Of a stretch of 64,000 bases of DNA, positions 43,765-53,229 are shown piece after piece. Position 1 is the first letter of the stretch. The number at the start of each line of letters is the position of its first letter. A program made the translations under genes and the position numbers. This stretch comes from Candidatus Mnemosynella biddleae (GTDB lineage: Archaea; Halobacteriota; Archaeoglobi; Mnemosynellales; Mnemosynellaceae), in NCBI GenBank assembly GCA_002011165.2, contig MTMI02000007.1, positions 223,970-287,969 on the forward strand, given 5' to 3'. The notes below the pieces were generated by a model that did no database searches, was not told where the DNA came from, and saw nothing but the letters and a program-made list of their open reading frames with translations.

Positions 43765-45376
43765 TGCAAGTGCTAGAATCGGGAAGCTTGGAAATCTAGA
43801 GACGCCTGCAGTTCTTCATCACAAAAAAATAAAAAAATTTCTCGAAGATCATGGGATTGAGATCCCAGAAATAATGACACCCTTTTCAGTCGCCCCTTTT
43901 GAGATTCAAAATGAGACATCATTAGTTCATCCAAAAAAGATTGAGAAAAGGGAGACTGAACTCCTTATTTTGTGCTCTTCTTCATACATGAGTGGAAAAG
44001 GAAGAGAACTTTTTGAGACAATGGAAAAGTTGAAAAAAACACTAAAGCCAAATACTGCAATTTATCTTCCAGCTCTTGCAACCCCGGAAAATATAGCTCT
44101 TTTAATTTTTCTCGGTGCAGATGTTTTCGATGATCTCAAATGTTTAAGTTCTGCGATGAAAGGAGAGTATCTTACAAGAGATGGCACTCTTAGCGTCTCT
44201 AATCTTGAGAGGTTTCCGTGTTCATGTCCGATTTGCTCTTCTTACACTACCGAAGAACTTGAAAGTAATTGGAGATTGATTTATTCTCACAACTTTAACG
44301 CTCTTTTGAATGAACTCGAAAATGTGAAGATCTTTATTCGAAAAGGGATGCTGAGAGAATACGTGAGCAAACAATGCAGAACTTCACCATGGTTAACAGT
44401 TGCTTTGAGACTCTATGATGGGAGCGAATACTACTTTAAGAGAGTTCCGATTCGAAGAACCTCTCAGTTTTACGCCAACTCTTCTGAGGAGATACAAAGA
44501 GCTGAGATCAGGAGATTTGCTTCAAGAGTCCTTGAAAGATACTATCCAAAGTCAAAAATCCTCCTGCTTTTACCTTGCAGTGCAGTTAAACCTTATTCTC
44601 TCTCCCCTTCTCATCGAAGGATCATAAAAAGCCTCGGAAAGTTGAGAAGAGGAGTTGATGAGCTCATCATAACCTCTCCTCTCGGAATTGTCCCTAGATT
44701 TCTTGAAACGGTTTATCCCGCAATGCATTACGATATCCCGGTGACGGGAAGATGGGACGAAGAAGAGAAGAAATGGGCATCATCACTTCTTAGAGAGTTT
44801 GTTGAGAGAAACCAGTATGAAAGGATTTTTGCATATGTGGAGGGTGACTACCGAGAGGTGTGCACTCTCTCTGAAATTGAGATTGAGTTTTTCAACACCC
44901 TCGAGGAGCTTAGAAAGGAATTGGAAAGTGAGATTGAGGATGTACCTACTCAAAAAAGTTACATGAGAGCTCAGATCTCTTCAATAGCTGATTATCAGTT
45001 CGGAAAAGGTACTGGAGAGAAGTTGGTTAAAGATGCGGAAATTAGGGGAAGATACCCAAAGCTTGATGTGATGGTTGACGGAAAAAAGCTTGCGTCGCTT
45101 CAAGGAGACGGAATGTTATCTTTGAGCGTCTTAGGAGGAGAGAGGTTAAAAGGATTAAAAGACTATACCGTAATCATAGATGATTTCATTCCCAGTGGAT
45201 CGATACTCTCTCCAGGGGTTCTGGAGGCAGGAAAGGAAATTTTGAGTGGGGATGAGGTTCTATTTGAAAATTCCAGAGTTTTCGGAGTCGGAAGGGCTGT
45301 AATGTGCTCCGAAGATATGCTGAAGGCTTCTTATGGAGTTGCTATAAATGTTAGGGAGAAGGTGGTGAAAGAGTGA
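43739..45376 (+). CDS. arcS: Archaeosine synthase subunit alpha ArcS
   Basis: A 545-residue TgtA paralog. It lacks the TGT catalytic Asp segment at the N-terminus (no DSGSYQ), keeps the zinc region FPCSCPICSSYT, and has the ArcS core LLLPCSAVKPYSLSPSHRR, then a C-terminal PUA domain (KLDVMVDGKKLASLQGDGM, then VGRAVMCSEDML). ArcS attaches lysine to preQ0 in tRNA; RaSEA then converts the adduct to archaeosine. It overlaps raSEA by 4 bp. A 30-bp stretch is identical to tgtA DNA. Confidence 0.94.
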   Translation: MNFQIKRIDASARIGKLGNLETPAVLHHKKIKKFLEDHGIEIPEIMTPFSVAPFEIQNETSLVHPKKIEKRETELLILCSSSYMSGKGRELFETMEKLKKTLKPNTAIYLPALATPENIALLIFLGADVFDDLKCLSSAMKGEYLTRDGTLSVSNLERFPCSCPICSSYTTEELESNWRLIYSHNFNALLNELENVKIFIRKGMLREYVSKQCRTSPWLTVALRLYDGSEYYFKRVPIRRTSQFYANSSEEIQRAEIRRFASRVLERYYPKSKILLLLPCSAVKPYSLSPSHRRIIKSLGKLRRGVDELIITSPLGIVPRFLETVYPAMHYDIPVTGRWDEEEKKWASSLLREFVERNQYERIFAYVEGDYREVCTLSEIEIEFFNTLEELRKELESEIEDVPTQKSYMRAQISSIADYQFGKGTGEKLVKDAEIRGRYPKLDVMVDGKKLASLQGDGMLSLSVLGGERLKGLKDYTVIIDDFIPSGSILSPGVLEAGKEILSGDEVLFENSRVFGVGRAVMCSEDMLKASYGVAINVREKVVKE

Positions 45377-46323
45377 AAAAAGCGAATGAACCAGCAGGAA
45401 TTTGGAGATCTGCAGATAGATTTGATGGAGAGACCCTCCCCACGATTACGGCAATTATGAGAACAAGGGGATGTCGCTGGAATAGCTGTAGGATGTGCGG
45501 GTATTTCGAGGAGCATGTGGAATCAACAGAAGAAGATCTTTTGAAGCAGTTTAAAGTCATTGAAAGAAATTTTCCAAAAGAAGAGTTTGCTTTGAAAATC
45601 TTCACTTCAGGTAGTTTTTTTGATCCAAGAGAGATCCCCGAAAATGTTCGAAGAGAAATATTAAGGATTTGTTCTTCTTACAAAAATCTTAGAAGGCTCA
45701 TCGTGGAATCAAGACCAGAGTTTGTGAAAGAGGAAATCTTAGAGGAGGCGTTATCTTTAATACCTTCTCTTGAAGTTGCTATAGGTCTCGAGACGAGCGA
45801 TGACTTCATAAGGAATTTCTGCATAAACAAAGGTTTTTCCTTTGATGATTTTCTTGAAGCCTCAAAAATCATCAAAAACTCAGGAGCATACTTACGAGTT
45901 TATCTTCTTCTCAAGCCACCCTTCCTCTCAGAAAATACCGCAATAAAAGATGTTCTCAGATCAATTAAGGCCATTTCTTGGGCTTCGACTATATCTATAA
46001 ATCCTGTCTCTGTTCACCGTGGTACAGAGGTCGAAAAACTTTTCAGACGTAGAGAATACAGGCCACCGTGGCTGTGGAGTGTCGTTGAAGTTTTAAGAAG
46101 ATGTGAAAAGAAAGCCAACATCATAAGCGACCCCACGGGAGGGGGAACTAAAAGAGGAGCTCACAACTGCGGAAAGTGTGATAATGATATACTCAGGGAG
46201 ATAAGGAAATTTTCACTCACTCAGGATGAAAGCGTATTTCAAAAAGAATGCGAATGTAAAGAAAAGTGGAAAGAAGTTTTAGAGCTTGAAGATTTAACTT
46301 TCGGAACGCCTCTTCTCTTTTAA
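45373..46323 (+). CDS. raSEA: Radical SAM archaeosine synthase subunit RaSEA
   Basis: A 316-residue radical SAM protein, partner of ArcS, that breaks the lysine adduct to form archaeosine (as shown in Thermococcus). The cluster-binding cysteines read CRWNSCRMC, a CX4CX2C spacing instead of the usual CX3CX2C. Also seen are [13 protein letters not shown], the glycine-rich [13 protein letters not shown], and cysteines near the C-terminus ([15 protein letters not shown]). GTG start overlapping arcS. It completes a tgtA-arcS-raSEA operon, and its 3' end overlaps the convergent gene. Confidence 0.92.
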   Translation: MKKANEPAGIWRSADRFDGETLPTITAIMRTRGCRWNSCRMCGYFEEHVESTEEDLLKQFKVIERNFPKEEFALKIFTSGSFFDPREIPENVRREILRICSSYKNLRRLIVESRPEFVKEEILEEALSLIPSLEVAIGLETSDDFIRNFCINKGFSFDDFLEASKIIKNSGAYLRVYLLLKPPFLSENTAIKDVLRSIKAISWASTISINPVSVHRGTEVEKLFRRREYRPPWLWSVVEVLRRCEKKANIISDPTGGGTKRGAHNCGKCDNDILREIRKFSLTQDESVFQKECECKEKWKEVLELEDLTFGTPLLF

Positions 46324-47538
46324 TTTCCTAAGTTCTTCCGCCAAAGCTGGTATAAAAACTCCAACGTCTGTGACAATACCAATGGCTTGAGCAGTCCCTC
46401 GGTCAACGAGCTTGGTTACAGTTGCTGGATTTATATCTACACATACTGTCTTCACATAAGAGGGCAAGAGGTTTCCAACTGCAATGGAATGGAGCATTGT
46501 TGCCATCATGAGAACCATATCGACATCTTTAAGAGCTTCTGCCATTTTGTCTTGAGCAATCATCGTATCTGTTATCACTTCCGGAAGAGGTCCATCATCT
46601 CTGATTGATCCAGCAAGAACGAACTTCACATCATTCTTAACGCACTCATACATTATTCCCGCTGTGATTACTCCTTTTTCAACAGCTTTTTTTATTCCGC
46701 CGTGTGCTATAATCTCACTTATAGAATAGAGATGATGTCTGTGACCTCCAGGAACGGGCTCTCCCGTTTTTATATCCATCCCGAGGGAGGTACCAAAGAG
46801 ATTTGATTCGATATCGTGAACTGCGATTGCGTTTCCTCCGAGAACGACATCAACAAACCCCATCCTTATTATCTCTGCCATTTTGAGATTTGCTCCAGTA
46901 TGTACAACCGCTGGTCCGAGAACAACTGCTATTTTTCCACCTCTTTCTTTTATCTCGAACATCTCTCTTGCGATCTTCTTTACGAGAGTCATAGAAGGCC
47001 TCTCAGACGATACTGTACCACCCATGAAATGAAATATGCTCTTCTCTCTTGGTCTTTCGGGAGGAATAACTCTGACACCTTTTTCGCCAACAACAATGAG
47101 ATCTCCTTTCTTTATATGTGCTATTGGCTCGCAAAAGGCTCTATCTCCACGTATGACTATGAGGCAGTCCATTTCAATGTTTTCCACAGGAATCCATTTC
47201 CCTTTATACCTTACGAAGGTCGGATGATTTGTAGTTGAATAGAAATTCTTTGGAACAACTTTGTCATCTGGTGCAGGAACAAGAGTAACCTCTTCCGCTT
47301 CTGGAGCTCTTGCTCCAAATCTGTGAAGCTCGGAAACTATTTTATCCACGTGTTCTTCGCTCTCTCCTTTGACAATAATTCTCGCGTAGCTTGTATCAGT
47401 CTTCTTTTTACCTATTCTGAATTCAACGACTTCAAAGTCACCACCCATATCCATGATCTTATCGAAAACTTTGGGAAGGATGAGCGAATCTATTAAGTGT
47501 CCTTCAAGTTCTATCTCTCTCATCACTCTCATTTCCAT
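46294..47538 (-). CDS. LOR/SDH-domain protein, archaeal ornithine cyclodeaminase type
   Basis: A 414-residue TIGR00300-family protein. The N-terminal LOR/SDH domain opens [20 protein letters not shown] and continues [17 protein letters not shown]; the C-terminal nucleotide-binding domain has [42 protein letters not shown] and [11 protein letters not shown] homolog in Methanococcus maripaludis was reported as an ornithine cyclodeaminase making proline, which would link to the argC-argJ-argB operon. The start may be at 47538 or at ATG 47523. Confidence 0.85.
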   Translation of the reverse strand: MEMRVMREIELEGHLIDSLILPKVFDKIMDMGGDFEVVEFRIGKKKTDTSYARIIVKGESEEHVDKIVSELHRFGARAPEAEEVTLVPAPDDKVVPKNFYSTTNHPTFVRYKGKWIPVENIEMDCLIVIRGDRAFCEPIAHIKKGDLIVVGEKGVRVIPPERPREKSIFHFMGGTVSSERPSMTLVKKIAREMFEIKERGGKIAVVLGPAVVHTGANLKMAEIIRMGFVDVVLGGNAIAVHDIESNLFGTSLGMDIKTGEPVPGGHRHHLYSISEIIAHGGIKKAVEKGVITAGIMYECVKNDVKFVLAGSIRDDGPLPEVITDTMIAQDKMAEALKDVDMVLMMATMLHSIAVGNLLPSYVKTVCVDINPATVTKLVDRGTAQAIGIVTDVGVFIPALAEELRKLKEKRRSES

Positions 47539-47592
47539 CGAGATGGCATAAGAAGGCCAACCTTAAATACTTTTCACAAAGAGCTATGAATA

Positions 47593-48303
47593 ATGAAGGA
47601 TGATGAGGTCGCACAAGCGTCGCTTGATTTTCTCATAGCAATCTCAATATTTGCTCTCGTTTTAATATTCACAATATCCACAATTCACGATTTTCGTGGA
47701 TCTCTGATATCATCTTCTTCGGAGGATCTTAATTACGAGGCAAAGAAAATCTCATATATTCTCACGTTAAGCGAGGAATGGACTTCTGAACCTTACGTTC
47801 TCAATTCCTCAAAGCTTGAGGAGTTAAAGACTATGAGCTACGAAGATGCGAAAAACATTTTCAAAACTCAGAGGAATTTTCATATTTCCTTAAGAGACCG
47901 AAATGGATCTCTTCTAATGCTCAATGGCGAGCCTATATTGGATTTCGGTAAAACTCCTAGCGAATATTTGGAGGTTGGAGAATGGAGAACACCGGTGAGG
48001 ATTCTGAACGAAACTGTAATTGCAAAATACAACACCTCCTCTTTGTTTCTTACGCTTGAGTCTCCTCAGGAAGTCGTTGTGGAGGTCTCTCCACTTTCTC
48101 CAAGACCTGTGAAGGGATACAGAATAGTTGAGGTGAATGGAATCTCAAGGAACACGACGGAAGAAACTACATTCGTACTCTCCTCACCAACGTCTCTTGA
48201 AATAAACGTCCAAGTTAATACTCAGGGACCTGCCCTCAGCTATCTAACAGAAATAAGGGTAAAGGAGTATCGCAATGCTATACTGGTGGTGAGTGTGTGG
48301 TAG
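47593..48303 (+). CDS. Pilin-like membrane protein 1
   Basis: A 236-residue protein with one N-terminal transmembrane helix preceded by a short charged stretch (DDEVAQ, then ASLDFLIAISIFALVLIF), the plan of archaeal type IV pilins. The rest is an extracellular beta-rich domain with several N-glycosylation sequons (NSS, NGS, NET, NTS, NTT). It is the first of five overlapping or adjacent genes. A TATA-like CTTAAATAC lies about 25 bp upstream of the ATG region (near 47562). Confidence 0.65.
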   Translation: MKDDEVAQASLDFLIAISIFALVLIFTISTIHDFRGSLISSSSEDLNYEAKKISYILTLSEEWTSEPYVLNSSKLEELKTMSYEDAKNIFKTQRNFHISLRDRNGSLLMLNGEPILDFGKTPSEYLEVGEWRTPVRILNETVIAKYNTSSLFLTLESPQEVVVEVSPLSPRPVKGYRIVEVNGISRNTTEETTFVLSSPTSLEINVQVNTQGPALSYLTEIRVKEYRNAILVVSVW

Positions 48304-48809
48304 AGAAAGCTCAGATGAATACCATAGAGGCAATCATTGCATCTCTTTTAATTCTCTCTTCACTTTACTTTTTCATGAGTTTTCAGAATCCTCAGATCTC
48401 GCAAGAGTCAAATGAACTTGAAGAACAACTTAGAGATTACGGGATATCTATTTTAAATGCAATGGATACACAATACGGTTTAAATCACTCTTCGATTACC
48501 TTTCTTCAAAAAACTCTTGGAAACTGGAGTGAAGACGAGAGAATAAATTTAAAGAATAGAATTGAGGAGCTCCTCCCTGAGAACGTGAAGTTTGATGTTA
48601 TTCTCATTTTTGAAAGTAATAACGGAATAAAAGCAGTTGAAGTGATAGACGGAGGATCTCCGCACGATTTTGTGATTGTGGAGAAGTCGATATGGTTGAA
48701 GGATGAGATGGTTAAAAATCCTCTCGTGATAGGGGGAGAAGAGGTCAGAAATTTGAATGGGGATTATTACAATGTCATTCTCTTGAGGATGGTGATGTGG
48801 TATGCGTGA
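48297..48809 (+). CDS. Pilin-like membrane protein 2
   Basis: A 170-residue protein whose start VEKAQMNTIEAIIASLLILSS places a Lys-Ala pair directly before a hydrophobic helix, matching the class III signal cleaved by archaeal prepilin peptidase (cut after KA, before Q). The outer domain is small and acidic. GTG start 48297 overlaps gene 1 by 7 bp, and the end overlaps gene 3 by 8 bp. Confidence 0.65.
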   Translation: MVEKAQMNTIEAIIASLLILSSLYFFMSFQNPQISQESNELEEQLRDYGISILNAMDTQYGLNHSSITFLQKTLGNWSEDERINLKNRIEELLPENVKFDVILIFESNNGIKAVEVIDGGSPHDFVIVEKSIWLKDEMVKNPLVIGGEEVRNLNGDYYNVILLRMVMWYA

Positions 48810-49896
48810 CAGAGCTCAGATCATCCTCCTTTACGGAATCATCCTCTCTATTCTCATTTTAGGTGTCATTCTTACTCTTATAACCTCTTATAATTTTGAG
48901 ATCTCTTCTAACTCAAGAACTGAGATTTTCAGGAGCTCACTCGAAAAAGAAGTCTCCAAGCTTTGTGTTGGGTTAAATTCGAATACTTCATTAACTCTAG
49001 AGGAGAGATTACAGAGTTTCAATGAATCCTCGCGGGAAATCATAGAAGAGCTTGAAAAGGTTTATGGAATCTCTGGAATCCTTTTTTCGATAAATGTTAC
49101 ACCTCTTGTAGATGGAAATTATATTAAAGGGGCGTTTGTTCAAGGCAAGATAAGAAATGCATTTTCTGATGAGAATTTCAGTTATTTCATTCCTGCACCA
49201 CGTCTTTCTTTGAGCGTAGAGTATCCTGCCAATATATCTACTTCCGAATTCAACATAACTGCAGAATTGAGAAATGAAGGAGGAGAAAGTTTGAAAGACA
49301 TTTATGTTGGAATTTCTTATGATTCTGATAATTGGACGATAGACAGATCAAACTTGTTAGATGTGACACTCCTTCCAGAAAATTCCTCTCAGTCCTTTAC
49401 TTGGAACTTCTCTTCTGCATCCCCCTCTACGCTGAATATATCTCTTCTTGCTTTTGGTTATGGAGAGATCTCTAAAATCATGGTGAAAACGGCAGCCCTC
49501 CTTACTGTTGTGTATACTCCCCCAGCACCACAGCCAGAGGGTGCTTTAGAGTTTGTGGGTGGATGGATTTACAGTGGAATCTTCTTAGACATCATCTACT
49601 TCGAAGTTAGAAATACTGGAGATTCTCAGGTAAATATTGACGCTATGAAAGTTATATGGACACCGAATTATAACGAGACTCTTGAAATGATTAGTGTAGG
49701 GCCCAGAATCTGGATTGGCGAGCTTCAAAGCGGAGATACAATAAGTATAACACCTCCACTTCCAGTATCTCCAGGACAGACAATAATTGTCATGTTTTGG
49801 GACTTTGATTTTGAGGATAGTTTTTCAGGAAAGGCTTTCACAATTTACTTCTATTACACCGATGGAGGGTATGATATTGTTGAGTTCTCGACGTGA
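48802..49896 (+). CDS. Pilin-like membrane protein 3 (large)
   Basis: A 364-residue protein. The N-terminal RDRAQIILLYGIILSILILGVIL again gives an Arg-Ala before a hydrophobic helix, a class III signal. The long outer domain has a repeated beta-sandwich style with the spacing 'ELRNEGGESLKDIYVGISYDSDNW' and 'EVRNTGDSQVNIDAMKVIW', as in CARDB-like adhesion domains, and is dense in N-glycosylation sequons. It may be a surface adhesin or minor pilin. It overlaps gene 4. Confidence 0.65.
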   Translation: MRDRAQIILLYGIILSILILGVILTLITSYNFEISSNSRTEIFRSSLEKEVSKLCVGLNSNTSLTLEERLQSFNESSREIIEELEKVYGISGILFSINVTPLVDGNYIKGAFVQGKIRNAFSDENFSYFIPAPRLSLSVEYPANISTSEFNITAELRNEGGESLKDIYVGISYDSDNWTIDRSNLLDVTLLPENSSQSFTWNFSSASPSTLNISLLAFGYGEISKIMVKTAALLTVVYTPPAPQPEGALEFVGGWIYSGIFLDIIYFEVRNTGDSQVNIDAMKVIWTPNYNETLEMISVGPRIWIGELQSGDTISITPPLPVSPGQTIIVMFWDFDFEDSFSGKAFTIYFYYTDGGYDIVEFST

Positions 49897-50323
49897 CTCT
49901 GGGATCTCATTCACCTTAGCAACAATCATGAATATTGTGGTAGCGTCAATCTTTCTAATAGCTGTTCTTTTAACCTTCAACAACCTCCTCCAGTCCTCCT
50001 CTGAATGGGCTGTTGAAAAAGAAATGAAGGAGATTGGATATGAACTTTCTAAGGAGATCACAGAGTTTTACATTCAGTATGGTGAGAAAAACATATCTGC
50101 ATCTAAAACAATTCTTATTCCAAAGATCGTCGGAAGAGGGACCTACATTTTGGAGCTCTCCAATAGTTCAAGAGCTCTATCAATCAAAAGCGGGACGTCT
50201 GAACTCCTAATATCCTTGAATCATATTCCAGAATCTATAAGGTTGAATGGAATTGCTCAGAGCTCTTCCGGGAAGCTGACCATGAGATATAATCCACTTG
50301 AGAGAGAGCTTTCAATCTCTTGA
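49871..50323 (+). CDS. Pilin-like membrane protein 4
   Basis: A 150-residue protein. After RRDSGISFTLATIMNIVVASIFLIAVLLTF comes a soluble domain with NIS and NSS sequons. The Gly before ISFTL is a plausible prepilin peptidase site. ATG 49871 overlaps gene 3 by 26 bp; longer upstream starts are shadows. It likely assembles with its neighbours. Confidence 0.6.
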   Translation: MILLSSRRDSGISFTLATIMNIVVASIFLIAVLLTFNNLLQSSSEWAVEKEMKEIGYELSKEITEFYIQYGEKNISASKTILIPKIVGRGTYILELSNSSRALSIKSGTSELLISLNHIPESIRLNGIAQSSSGKLTMRYNPLERELSIS

Positions 50324-50333
50324 GGTGAGTTTT

Positions 50334-51068
50334 ATGAAAGAAAAGGGTGTCTCTGAAGTTGTAGGATATGTTCTGATACTTGGAATTCTAACAACGTTCA
50401 TAACATTTGCCTATGTCTTCGCAATCCCTTCAATCGAGAATCAGAAAGATAACGTGGAATTCGAGAATGCAAAAAATTTAATGATTCAGCTGACAGAGAA
50501 AATCAATACTGTCGCTCTGATCTCCTTACCCAATAACTCTGAGTACTCAAAGTCCATTGATATTCCTCTCTCTCCATCTCTCTATCTTTACGAAGGAGCG
50601 AAAATAAACATATCTGCAGATGGTTTCCAGAAAAACACCACAATTCAATCGCTGATTTACGAGAGTCCAAAAGGAATCATTGGATATGAGAACACTGGGT
50701 GCTTTTTAGCATCCTCGCAGAACTCTCTTGTTCTGGTGGCTCCAAGAGTATCTTTTCTCGAGGATTCTTCGGGTAATCTCTCAGTTTACATCCCTCTAGT
50801 GAAGATTGAAATGGAGAGCTCTTCTGCGTACGGAAGAGTTCTTGTGAGGAGTTTAGAAAGTAATCACAGTCTCATTGATGCGTCGAATTTTCATCTGCGA
50901 ATAGAGAGCGAGAGATTCGCAAAGGCTTGGGAAGAACATCTTCGAGGAGAGCTCGAAAACATCAACACCTCTTACACCATTTCAAGAAATGGCAATGTGG
51001 TTGAAGTGAACGTTTCGGGCACTATGAAGATCTTCCTTACAGAGTACCGCGTGAAGCTTATTTCATAA
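50334..51068 (+). CDS. Pilin-like membrane protein 5
   Basis: A 244-residue protein with the clearest archaeal pilin N-terminus of the group: KEKGVSEVVGYVLILGILTTF, close to the typical G-VSPVVG form, so cleavage should follow KEKG. The extracellular domain has many sequons (NSS, NIS, NTT, NLS, NHS, NTS, NVS). ATG 50334 follows GAGGTGAG. It ends the five-gene cluster. No assembly ATPase or platform protein is present here, so the machinery must be encoded elsewhere. Confidence 0.7.
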   Translation: MKEKGVSEVVGYVLILGILTTFITFAYVFAIPSIENQKDNVEFENAKNLMIQLTEKINTVALISLPNNSEYSKSIDIPLSPSLYLYEGAKINISADGFQKNTTIQSLIYESPKGIIGYENTGCFLASSQNSLVLVAPRVSFLEDSSGNLSVYIPLVKIEMESSSAYGRVLVRSLESNHSLIDASNFHLRIESERFAKAWEEHLRGELENINTSYTISRNGNVVEVNVSGTMKIFLTEYRVKLIS

Positions 51069-51111
51069 CAAATTTATATTTCCAAGAAGTCTTCATTTTA
51101 GAGGTGAGGGG

Positions 51112-51780
51112 ATGATCATTTATTTCCCTGGATGTACAACAAATCAGAGATTTCCTGAATTGAGAAAAAGGGTTGAGAGAATTCTCAGAAAGATGGAAGT
51201 CGATTACATATTATTCGATGAAGTTTGTTGCGGTTCAATTCTCAGAAATACGGGATACCGAGAAGAATTTGAAGAAAACAGGAAGAGGTTTCTTGAAAAA
51301 TTTCCCGAGGGAGATATGATCATAACGGGATGTCCGGGATGTCTCTCAACCTTCAGAGAGGAGTTTCCAGAGCTTCCAGAGGTTAAGCATATTTCAGAGT
51401 TTCTTTCTGAAAAGCTACCGGAAATGAAGGAAATAAAACTCAAAGTAGCCTATCATGATCCATGCCATCTTGGGAGAGGTCTTGGGATCTACGATGCTCC
51501 GAGAGAAGTTCTCAGGAAATGCGGTGTTGAAGTTGTGGAAATGGAAAGAAACAGAGAGCTCTCTTGGTGTTGTGGAGGTGGAGGAGGGGTAAGATTGGCT
51601 TATCCAGAGCTCTCAAGAAAGCTCTCTGAAATAAGAATGGAGGAGGCTAAGAAGGCTGGAGCATCAGTTCTTGTTACTTCTTGTCCCTTTTGTTTGAGAA
51701 ATCTTAATGATGTTAATAGCGAGGTTGAGGTTAAGGATTTGATTGAAATTGTAGAGGAGGCTCTCGATGATAGGAAATGA
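51112..51780 (+). CDS. CCG-domain iron-sulfur protein (LutA/GlpC-like)
   Basis: A 222-residue protein with two cysteine-rich CCG motifs: FPGCTTNQ with VCCGSIL and TGCPGCLSTF, then HDPCHLGRG, CCGGGGG and SCPFCLRN. The domain occurs in HdrB, GlpC and LutA/LldE, where it binds an iron-sulfur or related redox centre. The ATG follows GAGGTGAGGGG. It overlaps the LUD gene by 14 bp, as lutA and lutB are paired in lactate-oxidation operons. Confidence 0.85.
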   Translation: MIIYFPGCTTNQRFPELRKRVERILRKMEVDYILFDEVCCGSILRNTGYREEFEENRKRFLEKFPEGDMIITGCPGCLSTFREEFPELPEVKHISEFLSEKLPEMKEIKLKVAYHDPCHLGRGLGIYDAPREVLRKCGVEVVEMERNRELSWCCGGGGGVRLAYPELSRKLSEIRMEEAKKAGASVLVTSCPFCLRNLNDVNSEVEVKDLIEIVEEALDDRK

Positions 51781-53005
51781 ACTTGAAAAAATTTTGAAAG
51801 AGGAAGATAAAATAAGAACAAGGATGAAGAGTTTCTTTTTGGTTCTTCAGAGATTAAAAGATGAGATGAGTGATGAGCAGAGAGAGATGGTTGAAAAATT
51901 GAAAGAAAAGAGGAAGGAAGCGATAGAGAATGTTGAAGAACTTTTGAAGAGAGCAGAGGAGAACTTCATTTCGTCTGGATGCCAAGTTTTTCATGCAAAA
52001 AACGGAAAAGAGGCGTTAAATTACATTTTTAGCGAAATAGAAGATGAAGAGATGGTCGTGAAAGCAAAATCAAATGTTTTAAGAGAAATAAAGTTAGATG
52101 AAAAGGCAAGAGAAAAAGGAATAGAAGTCATTCCTACGGATGTTGGAGATAGAATTGTGGAGATTCTAAATGAAGACCTCACACATCCTACTGGACCAGC
52201 AGCACATCTTTCAGCGGAGCATATAGCATCACGATTGTCTGAGGTCTTCAATACAAAAATCCCTCCAACCCCAGAAGCAATTGCGAATTTCATAAGAGAT
52301 GATACGATGAAATATATTATGAAGGCAAAAGTCGGGATAAGTGGAGCCAACGCTTTTGCATCCGAAGGCATTATCTCTTTGGTTCATTCTGAAGGAAATA
52401 TAAGTCTCGTGACGAGAATTCCAGAAAAGCACATTGCAGTTTTGGGGATAGATAGAATTGTGAGGAGCGCAGAGGATACTGTAACATTTGCAAAAGTTCA
52501 ATCACTTTACGCTCTCGGAAAGCCAATTACAGCCTATGTGGATCTAATCTCAGGACCAAGTAAAACCGGGGATATTGAGAAAAAAATCGTTAAAGGTATG
52601 TACGGGCCAAGAGAGATGCACGTAATTTTTTTGGATAACGGAAGAAAAAAGCTTATGAAGAGATTTCCAGAGCTTGCAAGGTGTATAGGGTGTGGAGCTT
52701 GCGTGCTAGTTTGTCCAGCTGCAAACGTTGCAGCATCTCTGTTTGGACATTCCGGTCACAGAAGTGCGAGAGGTATAGCGTATTCTTACTTCATTGAAGG
52801 TCTGGAGAGTGCGATTTCAAGAGGATTGTTCTTATGCACCACTTGCCACTCATGCTCCGAGATATGTCCTATGGGAATAGAACTTCCAAAGATTATGAAA
52901 GAAATTAGAAGAGAAGCAGTTTCAAATAATCTTAGAATTGATGCTCATGAAAGAGTTGTGAAACTTATTTTAGAGGAGGGTTCGCCATATCCGAAGAAGT
53001 CATAA
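51767..53005 (+). CDS. LUD-domain ferredoxin protein (LutB/LldF-like)
   Basis: A 412-residue protein. The N-terminal LUD domain is seen in VKAKSNVLREIKLD, DLTHPTGPAAHLSAEHIA and GISGANAFASEGIISLVHSEGN. Two 4Fe-4S sites follow: CIGCGACVLVCPAANV and CTTCHSCSEICPMGIEL. Homologs oxidise L-lactate or pass electrons from a FAD dehydrogenase. No flavin dehydrogenase is nearby, so the electron donor is open. It is paired with the CCG gene upstream. Confidence 0.87.
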   Translation: MIGNELEKILKEEDKIRTRMKSFFLVLQRLKDEMSDEQREMVEKLKEKRKEAIENVEELLKRAEENFISSGCQVFHAKNGKEALNYIFSEIEDEEMVVKAKSNVLREIKLDEKAREKGIEVIPTDVGDRIVEILNEDLTHPTGPAAHLSAEHIASRLSEVFNTKIPPTPEAIANFIRDDTMKYIMKAKVGISGANAFASEGIISLVHSEGNISLVTRIPEKHIAVLGIDRIVRSAEDTVTFAKVQSLYALGKPITAYVDLISGPSKTGDIEKKIVKGMYGPREMHVIFLDNGRKKLMKRFPELARCIGCGACVLVCPAANVAASLFGHSGHRSARGIAYSYFIEGLESAISRGLFLCTTCHSCSEICPMGIELPKIMKEIRREAVSNNLRIDAHERVVKLILEEGSPYPKKS

Positions 53006-53067
53006 GAATTAGAAGTCTTGAAGAATACCTTAAAATTCTCGAAGAATATAATATAGAGGAGAGTTTT

Positions 53068-53229
53068 GTGGCATTAAGGAAACTCAGATTGAAAAGCGGG
53101 AAGCCCGTGGTTGTTAAAAGAAGTGTTGCTGAAGAGTTGAGAAAGAGATATAATAAGAGTGCGAGAGCTTTCTACGGAGCTAACAGGGATGTGCAATTTG
53201 AGATACACAGGACTCTCGATGAACTATGA
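53068..53229 (+). CDS. Small protein of unknown function, start uncertain (possibly ATA 52987)
   Basis: A 53-residue basic protein from GTG 53068, with GAGGAG about 5 bp upstream: ALRKLRLKSGKPVVVKRSVAE, ending FEIHRTLDEL. The same frame stays open back to 52951 and reads like protein (SEEVIRIRSLEEYLKILEEY), but contains no ATG, GTG or TTG. A strong GAGGAGGG at 52973-52980 is spaced 6 bp before ATA 52987, so a rare ATA start giving 80 residues is possible. The stop overlaps the next ATG (ATGA). I do not recognise the family. Confidence 0.5.
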   Translation: MALRKLRLKSGKPVVVKRSVAEELRKRYNKSARAFYGANRDVQFEIHRTLDEL

